Shown: positions 12,539 through 25,526, numbered from the stretch's first letter. The stretch is 64,000 bases of DNA from Chlorocebus sabaeus (GCF_047675955.1 NC_132929.1:34712421-34776420), one strand, 5' to 3'. The notes: generated from the letters alone by a model not told the origin. Translations and numbers: made by a program.

Positions 12539-12818
12539 ATTTTTGAGATGGAGTTTTGCTCTTGTTACCCAGGCTGGAGTGCAGTAGTGTGACCTTGGCT
12601 CACTGCAACCTCCGCCTCCTGGGTTCAAGCAATTCTCCTGCCTCAGCCTCCCAAGTAGCTGGGACTACAGGCGCCCGCCACCGCACCCTGTTAGATTTTT
12701 GCATTTCGTAGAGACGGGGTGTTGGTCAGGCTGGTCTCGAACTCCTGACCTCAGCTGATCCACCTGCCTCGCCCTCCCAAAGTGCTGGGATTATAGGCAT
12801 GAGTCACTGTGCCTGGCC
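12539..12818 (-). mobile_element. Alu
   Basis: Opposite in orientation to the copy about 100 bp to its left, giving a close inverted pair. Confidence 0.92.
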
Positions 12819-13040
12819 TAGAAAGTTATTTTACATATGGCATCTTCATGTGTGTGATCACACACACAGGCCAAATTTTACAACAATATCACAGTATACA
12901 TAGCATATATTATTCTATGCTGTGTACTATAGATATAAGTTATAAATATCAATTATAAATAGAAAAAGAATCAAAGGCCAGGGAAGGAGTTAGACTGGGG
13001 TTTGAGGTAGTGCGTGTGTGTGTGTGGTGTTTTATTTCTT

Positions 13041-13252
13041 AGTGGCGTGATCACTGCTCACTGCAAGCTCTGCCTCCCAGGTTTACGCCATTCTCCTGCC
13101 TCAGCCTCCCGAGTAGCTGGGACTACAGGTGCCCGCCACCTCGCCCGGCTAGTTTTTTTGTATTTTTTAGTAGAGACGGGGTTTCACCGCGTTAGCCAGG
13201 ATGGTCTCGATCTCCTGACCTTGTGATCCTCCAATCTCGGCCTCCCAAAGTG
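13041..13252 (-). mobile_element. Alu, truncated
   Basis: Lacks the T-run side and stops at cctcccaaagtg, where the next Alu follows. Confidence 0.88.
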
Positions 13253-13258
13253 TCATCT

Positions 13259-13536
13259 TCTTTTTCTTAATGAGACAAGGTCTTGCTCTGTCACCCAGGC
13301 TACTGCAGCCTTGACCTCCCAGGCGTAAACCATCGACCCACCTCAGCCTCTCAAGTGGCTGGGACTACAGGCGTGTACCACCATGCCTGGCTAATTTTTG
13401 TATTTTTATTTTTGTGTGTGGAGACAGGATTTTACCATGTTACTCACGCTGGTCTAGAACTCTTGGGTTCAAGCGATCGTCCGGCCTTGGCCTCCCAAAG
13501 TGCCAGGATTATAGGTGTGAGCCACCGCGCCTGGCC
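13259..13536 (-). mobile_element. Alu
   Basis: From gagacaaggtcttgctc to cgcgcctggcc; a short deletion follows caggcta. Confidence 0.9.
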
Positions 13537-13821
13537 CAATTTCTTTAAAGGTGGCATAGAGGATGATGTTGGTATTTTGGACAAGATCTGACTGGAAAGG
13601 GAGGGGAAATTTGAAGCTAACGAACTCTGATTTGTTTGAATCACAATATTGTAATGCCAGGTATACTGATACATAAGTACTAAGTCCCTCAGAAACTTTT
13701 AACCTGCTCATTTTCCTTGCTGTTGCTTTAGTTTGAAATGTTCCATTCTGAAGAAAGCCTGAGCCCCAGGAAGCAGAAGGTGTACTGATTCTCAGCCCCC
13801 ACATCTGTGCACACGTTTTCA

Positions 13822-14064
<243 letters not shown>

Positions 14065-14861
14065 TTAACAGGTCGAAGGAAGCAGTGAGGAAACAGTGCT
14101 CAGAGATCCTGCCATGGAGTTCTGCTGCTGGAAAAGCATAAACATGAGGCAAGACCGGACAATCCACACCGGGGCAGGGCCCTGAGGATGTGCACCGCAT
14201 CCATGGGGTGGCACTGTCGCTGCATGACAATGAGCCAGAAGCAGGAGCATCTGGGGCCCGGTACCATGAGACACCGGGTGGTGAGGGAGGTACACCTCCC
14301 TAATGTGCCAGTGCCACTCTGTCAGGTGGCCTCAGGGGCACCTGCTAAGGGGACAGAGGAAAGACAATTTCCAGGTCACACTGCTGTGCTGTCATTGTGC
14401 TTCCAGCTGTTGTCCCTGCTCCTGTGGTTGTGGAGGACTGACAGATGCCAGACCCAGGCCAGCTTGAAGACTCTTTAGCACAGAACCTGGCTTTGTTTAG
14501 TCCTGTACTGTTCTTGCACCATGACATCCCACCCGGGGATAAAAAAAGACACACTAGCAACCAAGATCCAAATAGAAGGCAGGACTTACCTGCACTTCCC
14601 AAACTCCCCAGCCAGTTTTAATGCTTCTGTATTGCCCATATGCCTGCATTATGCAATCCTTATTCTGCTTTTAACTTATATTTCCTCATATCATAAGAAG
14701 GAAAAATCATAATTTTAAGTAGCTGCCTATTAGAAGTTCCCTCATCATGATATTAAGGCTTTGTCTGGGCCTCATTCTTTTAGCTGGGAAAAGATGGAGG
14801 ATATTCCCATTTTATAGATGGGGACATTTAAAAAGAAAAGTTAAATAACTTTCTTTCTGTG

Positions 14862-15073
14862 TTTTAGACAGGGTCGTGCTCTGTTGCCCCGGCTGGCGTG
14901 TACTGGCGCAGTCTCAGCTTACTGCAATCTCTGCCCCCTGGGCTCAAGTATCCTCCCACCTCAGCCTCCCGTGTAGCTGGGCCTACAGGCATGCACCACC
15001 ATACCCGGCTAATTTTTTTTTTTTATTTTTTACTTTTTGTAGAGATGTGGTCTTACTATATTGTCCAGACTAG
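14862..15073 (-). mobile_element. Alu, partial
   Basis: Ends at ttgtccagac; the word taaataact lies on both sides, suggesting insertion of a truncated copy. Confidence 0.85.
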
Positions 15074-15169
15074 CTAAATAACTCTTACTCAGCAAATCTG
15101 AGATTAGAGGGTCAACAGTATGCCAGTACCTGGTCCATTAGGTCATGTTGCCAAAAGAAATGAAGGTGA

Positions 15170-15435
15170 GGCCGGGCATGGTGGCTCAAGCCTGTGATAC
15201 CAGCACTTTGGGAGGCCAACGTGGGCAGATGACTTGAGGTTGGGGGTTCAAGATCAGCTTGGCCAACATGGTGAAACCCTATATCTACTAAAAATACAAA
15301 AAATTAGCCAGGTGTGGTGGTGAGTACCTATAATCCTAGCTACTCAGGAGGCTGAGGCAGGAGAATTGCTTGAACATGGGAGGCAGAGGTCCAGCCTGGG
15401 CAACAGAACGAGACTCCATCTCAAAAAAAAAGAAG
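15170..15435 (+). mobile_element. Alu with internal deletion
   Basis: Lacks the segment between ggcagagg and tccagcctggg; gaaggtgag is repeated at both ends. Confidence 0.9.
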
Positions 15436-15911
15436 GGAAGGTGAGCCACCTACACAACACATTGGCCACCTATAGTCCTCAAGCCCCCAGAGGCCCTACC
15501 AATAAATAGGTTTTATTATGCATTGGTTTGGGGAATGTATGTCCCCACCTTTGTCACTTTCATCTGCTTCCAGCCTGATTCTACTCCTGTCTGCTCTGCT
15601 TAATTAAAAACCCTATTTTTGGGTGAGACATAAAAATCTGCCTTTGTCTGCCTCACTTAGGAGATTTTTGTCTAACTGATAAAATACACTAGTCTATGAA
15701 GTCATTATTTCACAGAAATGCACAAGTAACCTTTTCCAAGTCTGTGACTACTATCCAGACTGTCTTCTGCAGGCTCTAAGGTTCCACTGGGGCCAGCCAG
15801 ACCCCACTCTCCTCCTCACAAGCCTCCCCCAGCCCCATCCTGAATCCCAGGGGTGCGATCAAGGCCCCTTTTTAGCTACATGCAGAAGTTTGGGTCCCAG
15901 ATCCGGACTTA

Positions 15912-16106
<195 letters not shown>

Positions 16107-17026
16107 TTACTCTATTTTTTTCTTCCATTTTAAAAATCCTGCAAGATAGTGCTAAGATTTTAGTCTTTCTATAGTAATAATCTTTCAAACAAAAACCAAC
16201 TACAATGAATTACATAATGAGATTGCTGAAATCTGCTTTCAAAGAAAGTTTATAGCCCAACAAAAGGATAATCAAAGTACTTTTTCCACATGATTTTTAA
16301 AATGAGGAACTTAAGGACAATTTAGCCCATATTTTTAAAAAATCCATTTTCAAATCCAACTTGTGTTTTTCAGACCATAAAAATCCAGAACGTTATGAAT
16401 AGAATGCAGCTGAAAAGGGATAACTCTACATTTAAGTTCCAAGTTAGTATTAGTATAATTTATGATATGGTTGTAGCAATTGTAGTAAATTTGAACTTGA
16501 AGAATTATAAGCTCGGTTATCAAGAGGGAAGCCAATGTCCTGGACTTCAAGGTACTTATTAAGAACCTTCTGGCAAACAGTGCTCTGCAGACCCTGCAAG
16601 CCAGAAGCTACTAGAATGTACAGACATGTCTAAGTTCAGAGATGCAAAGGTCAGATGGACAAACAGCAAACAAGCAAAAATCATCACCTTCAAGCTAATG
16701 AATTTTGTCAGACAAGGAGAGAACACACCTTTGCAGGAACCACATGTTTGGACAGGGTGGGATTGTGGAGAAATTTATGCCTGGAGGGGAGCAGGTGTTA
16801 GGAGCTATAGGGTGATGGCAGAGAGACACTGAGGCAGACCCAGCTCCGAGGAAATGTCTGGTGGTCAGGGCAGGTGGGTGAGACAAAGTTCCATCTTCAG
16901 GCCTGGCTAGGCTTGGTAGAAAGCGACAACGTGTGTAATTGAGAATTTGCATTCCCTGTTAGATTTATCACTCAGGTGAATGGGGCCACCACCCCAAAGG
17001 CTGTAATATATAAGTTTACAAGTATC

Positions 17027-17309
17027 GGCCGGGCGCGGTGGCTCAAGCCTGTAATCCTAGCACTTTGGGAGGCCGAGACGGGCGGATCACGAGGTCAGGA
17101 GATCGAAACCATCCTTGTTAACCCGGTGAAACCCCGTCTCTACTAAAAAATACAAAAAAACTAGCCGGGCGAGGTGGCGGGCGCCTGTAGTCCCAGCTGC
17201 TCAGGAGGCTGAGGCAGGAGAATGGCGTGAACCCGGGAGGCGGAGCTTGCAGTGAGCTGAGATGGTGCCACTGCACTCCAGCCTGGGCGACAGAGCGAGA
17301 CTCCGTCTC

Positions 17310-17334
<25 letters not shown>
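17027..17334 (+). mobile_element. Young Alu, AluYR-like, full length
   Basis: gtggctcaagcctgtaat near the start and a long pure A tail; duplications aagtttacaagtatc at 17012-17026 and 17335-17349. Confidence 0.95.
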
Positions 17335-17340
<6 letters not shown>

Positions 17341-17916
17341 ACAAGTATCTCCAAGTACCACTGCCAAATACCGAAGACAACCCTTTGAAGAATGAGGTTT
17401 CATTAGGGATTGTAAGCATTTTCCCAGGCATTAGAAACAAATGAGGCAAACCTGCTTCAGTGAATGGACCATGGTCACATTTTAGTCTCTCCAAGCGCCG
17501 CAGACACGGTTCTTTGAATACCCAGAACCCTGCAGCATGGCTCGGGAGCTCTGCTCTGCTCTCGGAGCTCCTGGTGTCACCGCACCAGTGGGATTACCAG
17601 GCTGTGACAAAGCCAGATGATGAGGCAAGGGGATCACACAGAGGACTGAGCTGTAGAGAATCTTTGAGACCCAGGATCCTTCTTCCATGTAAAATCTGAC
17701 CCATTTAAAAGGAAACTCCTGTGCTATCCCTGTTCAGCCCCATTCACAGGTCAAGGTAGGGGCTGGGCCCTTGTTGGGATCACAGGGCTCCCTTGGACAG
17801 AGAATCTTGGTGGACTATCCCAGGCTTGTCAGGAACCTTCTCTCCGGGCTGAGACAGGGAGGTAGTGACCCGGAGCTGATGGAGCCAGTAGCTGTAGCCA
17901 CAGCCTCTACCTTGGT

Positions 17917-18185
17917 CTGATGTTGAAACTTATTCACCAATGTGCTAGTATTAAGAAGTGTGGCCTTAAGGAGGTGATTAAGTTACAAGGAAGGGGTCCT
18001 CACGAATTGGATTAGTGACCTTACAGGAGTGGTTTGCCCTATCCTTCTCCCATGTGAGGACACAGCAAGAGGTGCCATCTATAAAGAAGACAGTGGCCTT
18101 CAGCAGACACCAGATCTGCCTGCACCTTGACCTCGGACATCCCGGTCTCTAGAACTGTAAAAACTAAATTTTTTTTTTTTTTTTT
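17917..18185 (+). mobile_element. ERVL-MaLR type LTR fragment (MLT1-like)
   Basis: Contains an LTR-like series: ttgaaacttattcaccaatg, aggaggtgattaag, catgtgaggacacagcaaga, agacaccagatctgcc and ctctagaactgtaaaaact. It is truncated at its 3' end near a T-run. No internal retroviral genes are present. Confidence 0.65.
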
Positions 18186-18189
18186 TTTA

Positions 18190-20760
18190 CAAATTATGCA
18201 CTTTCAGTCCTCCTAAAGGAAAGGAGCTTGGTAATCCACAGGAGAAAAAGAGGTTGAAGGAACTGCAGCACAATTGAATAGGAAGGCATAGAACGGCAGC
18301 ATGCACAAACCATGGGGGTGGGGTGGGGCGGTGCATGGAGTTCACTGGAAGCAAGAGGCCAGTGTCAGGGGAAAGGAGCTTGGCCCTTTCATGGCCAGCT
18401 TACGGAAGAACAGCCAAACTTTCCCTTGGATGTGAAGTCAGAACACTTTACCGTGGTTTATTTGGTTTACCAAATAATGGGCATTTGGGAGGAGCACTTG
18501 GTCATTATCATTACCCCAGATGTTTGTTTTCAGACATCCCCATATCACAGCCATGCTTCTTGCCCCCTCCTGTGATAGCTGGGATCAAGGATAAACCTTG
18601 ACAACCAGTGGTTTAAACAACAGACAGTTTTCATCTCCATCAGTCAACAGTGCATGCAAAGGCAATTCAGGGCCAACATGCCAGTTCTACAGTGCCTGGG
18701 AACAAGCACCTCCTCCCTCCCTTTAAAGGGACAGCCAGCAATCCAAAACTCCAAACAGCACTTATGAAAAGCTGCTCAAAAGAGCTCTTCCAAGTCCTTT
18801 TGAATTAATAAAGTCTAAGCCTCCTAGCACCCTAGCCCAGGTGAAAGAACACGGCTGCAATAGGTAGAGTGCATGCAATAGACCAGAGTACAAGCAGCTC
18901 CACTTTTTGGCCTCTGGGGTGAGGAATGAAACTCCTCCCTGTTCTGGTTGTTTGCTCAGAGCTCTCTCTGGCATGTCTGATCATGCCTGCTTGCCTGACT
19001 GAACTGTGGCAGGATGGTGATTATTCAACAGGGCTAAATGAGCCCAGCACAAGTCACCTTGACTGGTTTAATGTGCTTAGATTTATTAGGAGTTTCATTA
19101 TTATCATAACGAAAAAAGCAAGCGGGCCAAAACTTCCAGGTCAATTATCAGCATGAATCTAGAAATGAGAAGAGATGTGTTTGGACACTTTGACTTTAAC
19201 CATCAAATCCAAAGTCCCCTCCCTTCAGTGATCCAGGCATTGGAGCTAGGCAGACCACCTTCACCCAGGCCAGGGTCTCAGCTCATTCTGCTCTCCTCAG
19301 CCCATGCTCCAGGACCTGAAAACAAAGCTTTTGTGTTTATTTATTCTAAAAAGTCAGACTTATCTTTGGACTTCACCCCTGACTTATTCCTATGCTGCAA
19401 TTCCTTACAGATGTTTGACGCTGTACCCTGTGTTGGAAGACCTCTTCCTAGTCTCTGGTTTGGATCTGCCCTTGTTTTTTTATTCCTCCGTCTTTGTGGC
19501 TTACTGTTGTATTGCTGACAACACTAGAAAATCTTGTTTTACTCTCTTAACCAATATATCTTTTCACAGAAATGTAGTTACAAAACACCAAGGAAAGTCC
19601 TGAAGTTTTTTTTTTTTTTTTTTTTTAAGCTGAAAAGGCAATTTCCAAGGATAGCCCTGCCTTTATTTAAGCTTTTACAAAAGTCTTTCCTGCTTATGAA
19701 ATATGCTGCTTTTAGTAAACTGGAAGATATGGAGGCGAATCAAGAAGAAAATAAACCTTGCCCAGAATTCCACCACTCAGAGAAACCAGTCGCACCAGTT
19801 TCAGAACCTTCTTCATTTCTCTGAGAAAGCCTGGACGCAGGTGCAGGCCTCAGCAGTGATGTGTCCGGCTCAAAGAAGTTTCACCTGACCCGCAGGTGCA
19901 GAGACCCACTCTCTTCTTTTGAGTCCCAGGAGTATCCTTTAAATCACGCTGGGAACACTTGTAGTAAGGCACATGTTTACTCAGCTGTCTGTTCCCCCTT
20001 CCAGAATGAGAGGAGCTTCCCGAGGCAGTGACTGTGCCTCGTCCACCTTCGAAAACCAGGGCTCAGCACCAGGTAGGTGTTCAATCCCATGATGCTGACA
20101 ACTTCCAGGTTCCCAGTGCTGACAGGCCCCAGCAAGCCAAGATGCCAGCAATGCTTCAGGTCAGCAGGACAGGCAGTGAGGTGGGCTGTTTTTACTGCCA
20201 GAAAGTTTAGGGGATTCAGGCAAGGAAACATTCTGGGAAAGAATGTTGTGACCAGGGAGCTAGAGCCTCTGTCTAAAAAGCACTGTCTTACGGGTTGTTT
20301 TTCCCATTGGAGACAAGTACTGGAAAATCTGTTAACCCAGACAGACAGTCACACAACTTTTGCTCTCATCCTTCTTGTGGTCAGCTACCAGAATGAGAAG
20401 AAAAACGAGAAGCCTCATCAGAGAGCCCCAAATAAGAGCTTCCATGGCCCCAAACTCAACACCTACAATAGCAAAGCCAAGAACATGGGTCATTACACCT
20501 GTGGTAATGAGTGGAATTGAGTTTTTCAAATAAGTTTCCTTGAGTTTCTCAAATAAGACTGGGGCCAGGTCAGTACTTGAACAAGAAGCAGCGCTGGGAG
20601 GATCCTTCAAAAACCCAGGCATGGCCTTCTGTCAGCAGCCACCACAAGCCTCAGAAATCCTGTGTCTCAACTCTGTGTTGGTGTGTGACCTCCTGACACT
20701 CTTCCCAAGTCTCCAATGAAGCCAGAAATGCAAGCATCAGTGTTTCACTTTAATTTTTAT
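18190..20760. other. MYO1E intron, mostly unrecognised
   Basis: Apart from an L2 piece near 20000 and a T-run at 19606-19626, I see no repeat or gene. Confidence 0.55.
19985..20085 (+). mobile_element. L2 3' end
   Basis: Diverged L2 words: aggcagtgactgtgcctcgt and ccagggctcagcaccaggtag. Confidence 0.6.
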
Positions 20761-20763
20761 TTA

Positions 20764-21055
20764 TTTTTTTTTGAGACAGAGTCTCGCTCTGTTGCCTAGG
20801 CTGGAGTGCAGTGGTGTGATCTCAGCTCACTGCACCCTCTGCCTCCAGGCTCAAGCGATTCTCCTGCCTCAGCCCCCTGAGTAGCTGGGATTACAGGCGC
20901 ACACCACCATGCCCAACTAATTTTTTTGTATTTTTAGTAGAGAGGGGGTTTTGCCATGTTGGCCAGGCTGATCTTGAACTCCTGACCTCAAGTGATCGGC
21001 CCGCCTCACCCTCCCAAAGTGCTGGGATTACAGGTATGAGCCACCGCACCCAGCC
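20764..21055 (-). mobile_element. Alu
   Basis: Complete minus-strand copy ending accgcacccagcc. Confidence 0.93.
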
Positions 21056-21361
21056 TAAATTTATTTAAATAAGGATTTTTCCTGATCAAATTATCCTGGA
21101 GTCCCTTTGACAAACTACAGTCTTAATATCTCTCTGAGCTATTGGCCCTATTTCTACCTGTTGTGATCCTATTCTTTCTTGTAAATGAAAGCTTCAAAAA
21201 AAATGTTAACCGTAATTCAACTAGACATATATCAGTATGTTTAGAAAAGATAAAGACTTCTAAAAATTTAATGTCTAGGATTTAGACATTAAATTTCTCT
21301 AAAGGATTAGAAAAACATTTTATTATAGAAAATTCTAAATTGTAAACAAGTAGGATAGTAG

Positions 21362-21653
21362 GGCCGGGCACAGTGGCTCATGCCTGTAATCCTAGCACTT
21401 TAGGAGACTGAGGTGGGTAGATCCCGTGAGCCCAGGAGTTGGAGACCAGCCTGGGTAATAGGGGGAAACCCTGTCTCTACAAAAAATACAAAAATTAGCC
21501 GGGAGTGGTGGTACCTGCCTGAAGTTTCAGCTACTTAGAAGACTGAGGTGGGAGGGTCGCTTGAACCTGGAGGTCAAGGCTGCAGTGAGCCGAGATTGTA
21601 CCACTGCACTCCAGCCTGGGCGGCAAAGTGAGACCCTGTCTCGAAAAAATAAA
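21362..21653 (+). mobile_element. Alu
   Basis: Begins ggccgggcacagtgg, ends gtctcgaaaaaat. Confidence 0.92.
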
Positions 21654-21800
21654 AAGTAGTATAGTAGAATGAACCACATGTCAGATTTCAAGCACCAATC
21701 CATGGATAATCACAATTATCTACAACCTCACTCTCCCCGCTTCCACTTTAAAATAACTTCCAGGTTATTTTAAACCAAAGTAAAGACTACGATATTATTT

Positions 21801-22089
21801 TTACTTGAGACAGGGTCTCACTCTGTTGCCCAGGCTGGAGTGCAGTGGTGTGATCATGACTCATTATAGCCTTGACCCGCTGGGCTCAAGCAATCCTCCC
21901 ACCTCAGCTTCCCGAGTAGCTGGGACCACGGGCACGTACCGCCACTCCTGGCTAATTTTTACATTTTTTGTAGAGATGGGGTCTTACTATGTTGCCCAGG
22001 TGGGTCCCAAACCTCCTGGGGTCAAGTGATCCTCCTGCCTTGGTCTCCCAAAGTGCTGGGATTACAGGCATGGGTTGCTGCGCTCAGCC
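21801..22089 (-). mobile_element. Alu (old)
   Basis: Begins cttgagacagggtctcac, ends ctgcgctcagcct. Confidence 0.9.
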
Positions 22090-23040
22090 TTCATTTTATC
22101 CTCAAATGTTTCAGTATATATCATTAAAAGATAATGTCTCTTTATATAAAATTAACCACAAAACCATTATCACACCTACAGAAATAATAAATTCTTCAGA
22201 CCAAATATTTAGTCATGCTCACATTTCCCTTGTTGTATCATAACTTCCACTAAATGGTTGGTTGGTTTGAATAGGGAGATGTAGGCCCACTGTGCATTGA
22301 CATTAGTTATAAGAGTTAAAGATGGGCTAAGATCAAGCTTATAGGATACTTGGATAAATCGTAACTAGGAGGCCATATGTTGACATCATTCCAGCCAATA
22401 GTCAACTAGTCAATCTCAGAAATACTGAAAAACACATACAGATGTTGCGGCTTTTTTCCTGAAGTACAAGACAACTGTTAAAATCCTTCTCTATGCCAGT
22501 ACTGAAGTATTTTGAGAACACACATGCACGTTCAGTAGTCTGGTACCAGAATTAATTTCCACTCTGGGTTCGATTCTGCACACACATCACCCTCTGGTTG
22601 CTTTCCTAACTTGGTTCTGATTACTGGCCTAACTCAAGTATAAAGAAATGAGGGAACACTGTTATTCATCTTGGCAAGTGTGAGGTTCAGTGACTGCAAT
22701 ACGCAGACATCACAAGTTCAAATGACTCACACTTTCTTTTATTTTCCTTAGAATCAGAAAAACTTTTAGGCTAAGTACCTCATTTTACTACAGCCTCTAA
22801 AAACGAAAGACCACAAGAAAGGAACCTTCCAGATGATGAATACTGAAGAGGAAGAAGAAAAAGCAGCTGGTGTTACCATAAGAGATTATATCCCCAGAGG
22901 CTGTAAGAGAAGACAACAAACAAAAAACAAAATAAAAGGAAGAAATTTGAGTGTGAACAGTCCCTACAGTCCCTGCTTGATGACCCTCTCAAGGACTTAC
23001 TAGTAAGATAGTAAGTGTCAAAGTGCTTGATACAAGTGTA
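22090..23040. other. MYO1E intron, nothing recognised
   Basis: AT-rich unique sequence between two Alus. Confidence 0.6.
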
Positions 23041-23046
23041 GCTCAA

Positions 23047-23363
23047 GGCCAGGCACGGTGGCTCACACCTCTAATCCCAGCACTTGGAGAGGCCAAGGTG
23101 GGTGGATCGCTTGAAGTCAGGAGTTCGAGACCAGCCTGGCCAACGTGGTGAAACCTTGTCTCTACTAAAAATACAAACATTAGCCAGGGGTGGTGGCCAA
23201 CGCCTGTAATCCCAGGTACTCTGGAGCCTGAGGCAGGAGAATCACTTGGACCCAGGAGGCAGAAGTTGCAGTGAGCTGAGATCGCGCCACGGCACTCCAG
23301 CCTGGGTGACAGAGCGAGACTCTGTCTAAACAAAACAAAACAAAACAAAACAAAACAACCACA
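23047..23363 (+). mobile_element. Alu with (CAAAA)n tail
   Basis: gtgtagctca on the left and atgtagctcg on the right suggest the duplication. Confidence 0.92.
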
Positions 23364-24291
23364 CAAATGTAGCTCGATGAGGATAATTTATGGTCCCAGT
23401 CATGAGCTCTCCACCAGGGGTCTGAGGGACTGAAGACAGACCCGGGCAATAACACAGAAAGTCACTCTCAGCACAGCGACTACACGTGCCCTAGAGCTGT
23501 GGTTCCCGGTTCCCTGACCTTCACCTAGGGTGCCTGCCAAGCACGTTGTGGCCAACCTGGCTTAGTCCAGCCATGGCAGGTCCCCATGCGATGACAAGCA
23601 AGGAGCTTCCTGTTGGGTTCCCAGGGCAACCTCAGGGCCCAGCTAGCTAGGAAGAGTGTGGCCAGCAGGCACTGCCCCGCTCAGCTTGGGACCCAGCCAG
23701 TGAGCTGAATGTTCAGGAAGACCTTCTGAAAACCAGTCAGCGCCTAGAGCTTTTTTTTAAAAAAACCAATGGCCTTGAAACCTACCTGAGGAGGGGCTGC
23801 AAAATGGACACTGTGGACTCATCTGCTTAGCAACTTTACCATATCCTGAGTTGGCATGTTTGACATACTTAACTGCCCTCCACCGCCCGGCCCTTTATCC
23901 AGGGAAATTAGGAACAGATAGAATCAGAAACCACAGAGACACAGGCAAGAATAGATGCAACGAGAAATCTGCTTTGGATTATCAGACTGGAGCTAGGATT
24001 TCCAGCTCGGTAGGTCAGACGCCCGAGCACATCAAACCCCTGCTTTTTCCTGAGTGCAGCAGTTTTGTCTTCTGTGTGGAGTAAGAGTTTGAGAGGCGTC
24101 CCAATTTCACGTTCATGTGAGAGCAGAACATCTCTAATGCAAAGACCCAAAGCTTTTCCTGACTAAAGCAGTGTTAGCCTCAGAGGCCCAGGGACACGAT
24201 TCTTGGAGGAAGCTATGGGGCTCGAGGAGGCCTTTCTTCCATTCTTAGCTTTCATGGATTGTGAGGATTTCCTCTGTCAGCGGAACTTGGT

Positions 24292-24373
24292 CTAGGAGTT
24301 CTTACCATGGGAGGACTTCGGGAGGACTTCGCATGGGATGACTCCTAGGCTAGGAGTTCTTAGCATGGGAGGA
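24292..24373. repeat. Direct repeat of the mir-2116 arm unit
   Basis: The 24-bp unit at 24292-24315 recurs at 24350-24373 with one mismatch (58-bp offset); the second copy forms the left stem of the hairpin. Between them gggaggacttc occurs twice in tandem (24310-24331). A further partial copy (tcttagcatggga) lies in the loop at about 24376-24388. Confidence 0.85.
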
Positions 24374-24422
24374 TGTCTTAGCATGGGAAAACCCCCCATG
24401 CTAAGAACTCCTAGCCTAGGTC
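24343..24422 (-). ncRNA. MIR2116: mir-2116 precursor hairpin
   Basis: Plus-strand arms 24344-24369 and 24395-24420 are perfect 26-bp inverted repeats around a 25-bp loop. Read on the minus strand, this resembles the human mir-2116 stem-loop as I remember it: a 5p arm containing gttcttagcat (about 24389-24409) and a 3p arm like cctcccatgctaagaactcc (about 24352-24372). Human MIR2116 lies in MYO1E on the gene's strand, so strand and locus agree. The hairpin is 640 bp into the intron after the exon at 25059-25204, so it could be processed from MYO1E pre-mRNA. The stem here is more perfect than I recall for human. Mature ends are inferred. Confidence 0.85.
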
Positions 24423-25058
24423 CCAGTGACGGAGGAGATGCTCTGACAGCTGACAGAGGAGCCTTTCTGCCGAAAGGAAGCCAAGGTGCTGCCGAGAAGA
24501 GCAAGGGCCCTGCCTGAGGCCTTGCGGAAGCAAACATCACTCCCCACTGCCTGAGAACTGGAGCAAAGAGAGCATCTCGCGATGACTCCAGGACTACAGA
24601 GAATGGAGACCAACTTGCACTCCCTAAGGAAGTCCCAAAGAAACTTCCCTTCCAGGACCCTCTGCTCAGGGAAATGGGTGAGGCTTCCAACCTGGGTGAG
24701 GTGGGTTGGGGGACAGAGCTCTGAACCCTTGGCTCCATTGCAACAAGAGAAATTCTTCTCTGAGGTGGTCCATATACTGGGTTCATTTCTAACATGTTAT
24801 GGTTACAACAGATCTGGGTCCCCTTGATTAGGGGAGCTGTCCGGAGGCAACCTGTTCTTGGTACCTTCTTCCTGACATATCAAGACTCGCTGAGACTAGG
24901 GAGTCTTCCCTTTGGGACCAAGGAAAATTCCATTCTCTTGATCATGATTCTGACAGCAGGGGAGCCCAGCCCGGCCTTCCTCCTGGCTGTTTGGAACAGC
25001 GGACGGTGATGCTGAGGCGAGATGGGGCAGTCCTGCCTCTGCGCCTCCAATCACTCAC

Positions 25059-25204
25059 CTGAGGGACACAGACAAGATCCGTTCTATCTCGATTTTCCGC
25101 TTCAGGACTTCTTTCACCAGGCCCTTGTCTGGGCCCTGTTTGACTTTTTCTCGTCCAATTAAGTACAAGCACTTTGGGGTAAGAAGCAGGTCTCGCTTTA
25201 CACC
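25059..25204 (-). CDS. MYO1E: MYO1E exon, TH1 tail (about residues 779-827)
   Basis: 146 bp, phase 0 start, leaving AG of a split Ser. It encodes GVKRDLLLTPKCLYLIGREK followed by VKQGPDKGLVKEVLKRKIEI and ERILSVSL. The LLLT-x-x-x-LYLI pattern is typical of the PH-like TH1 fold. Acceptor ccttacag, donor gtgagt. An Alu begins 32 bp upstream of the acceptor, leaving little unique intron for a branch point. Confidence 0.97.
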
Positions 25205-25236
25205 CTGTAAGGAGAGGAGCTTTAAGAAGCTGGACA

Positions 25237-25526
25237 GGCCAGGCATGGTGGCTCACACCTGTAATCCCAGCACTTTGGGAGGCCGAGGTGGGTGGATCAC
25301 CTGAGATCAGGAGTTCGAGACCAGCCTGACCAACATGGTGAAACCCCGTCTCTACTGAAAATACAAAAATTAGCTGGGTGTGGGGGTGGGTGCCTGTAAT
25401 CCCAGCTACTTGGGAGGCTGAGGCAGGATAATCGTTTTAACCTGGGAGGTGGAGGTTGCAGTGAGCCGAGGTTGTGCCATTGCACTCCAGCCTAGGTGAC
25501 AGAGCAAGACTCCGTCTCAAAAAAAG
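25237..25526 (+). mobile_element. Alu next to an exon acceptor
   Basis: Starts 32 bp upstream (in the transcript) of the MYO1E acceptor at 25204; ctggaca and gtggaca flank it. Confidence 0.92.

Noticed and set aside
20332..20622. 96-codon minus-strand ORF with a hydrophobic stretch
   Set aside because: It could suggest a small membrane protein, but there is no family resemblance, no splice or promoter signal, and it lies within an intron on the host strand. Chance is more likely.
24292..24795. 167-codon minus-strand ORF over mir-2116
   Set aside because: It crosses the hairpin and ordinary intron; its internal repetition reflects the arm repeats, not a protein domain.
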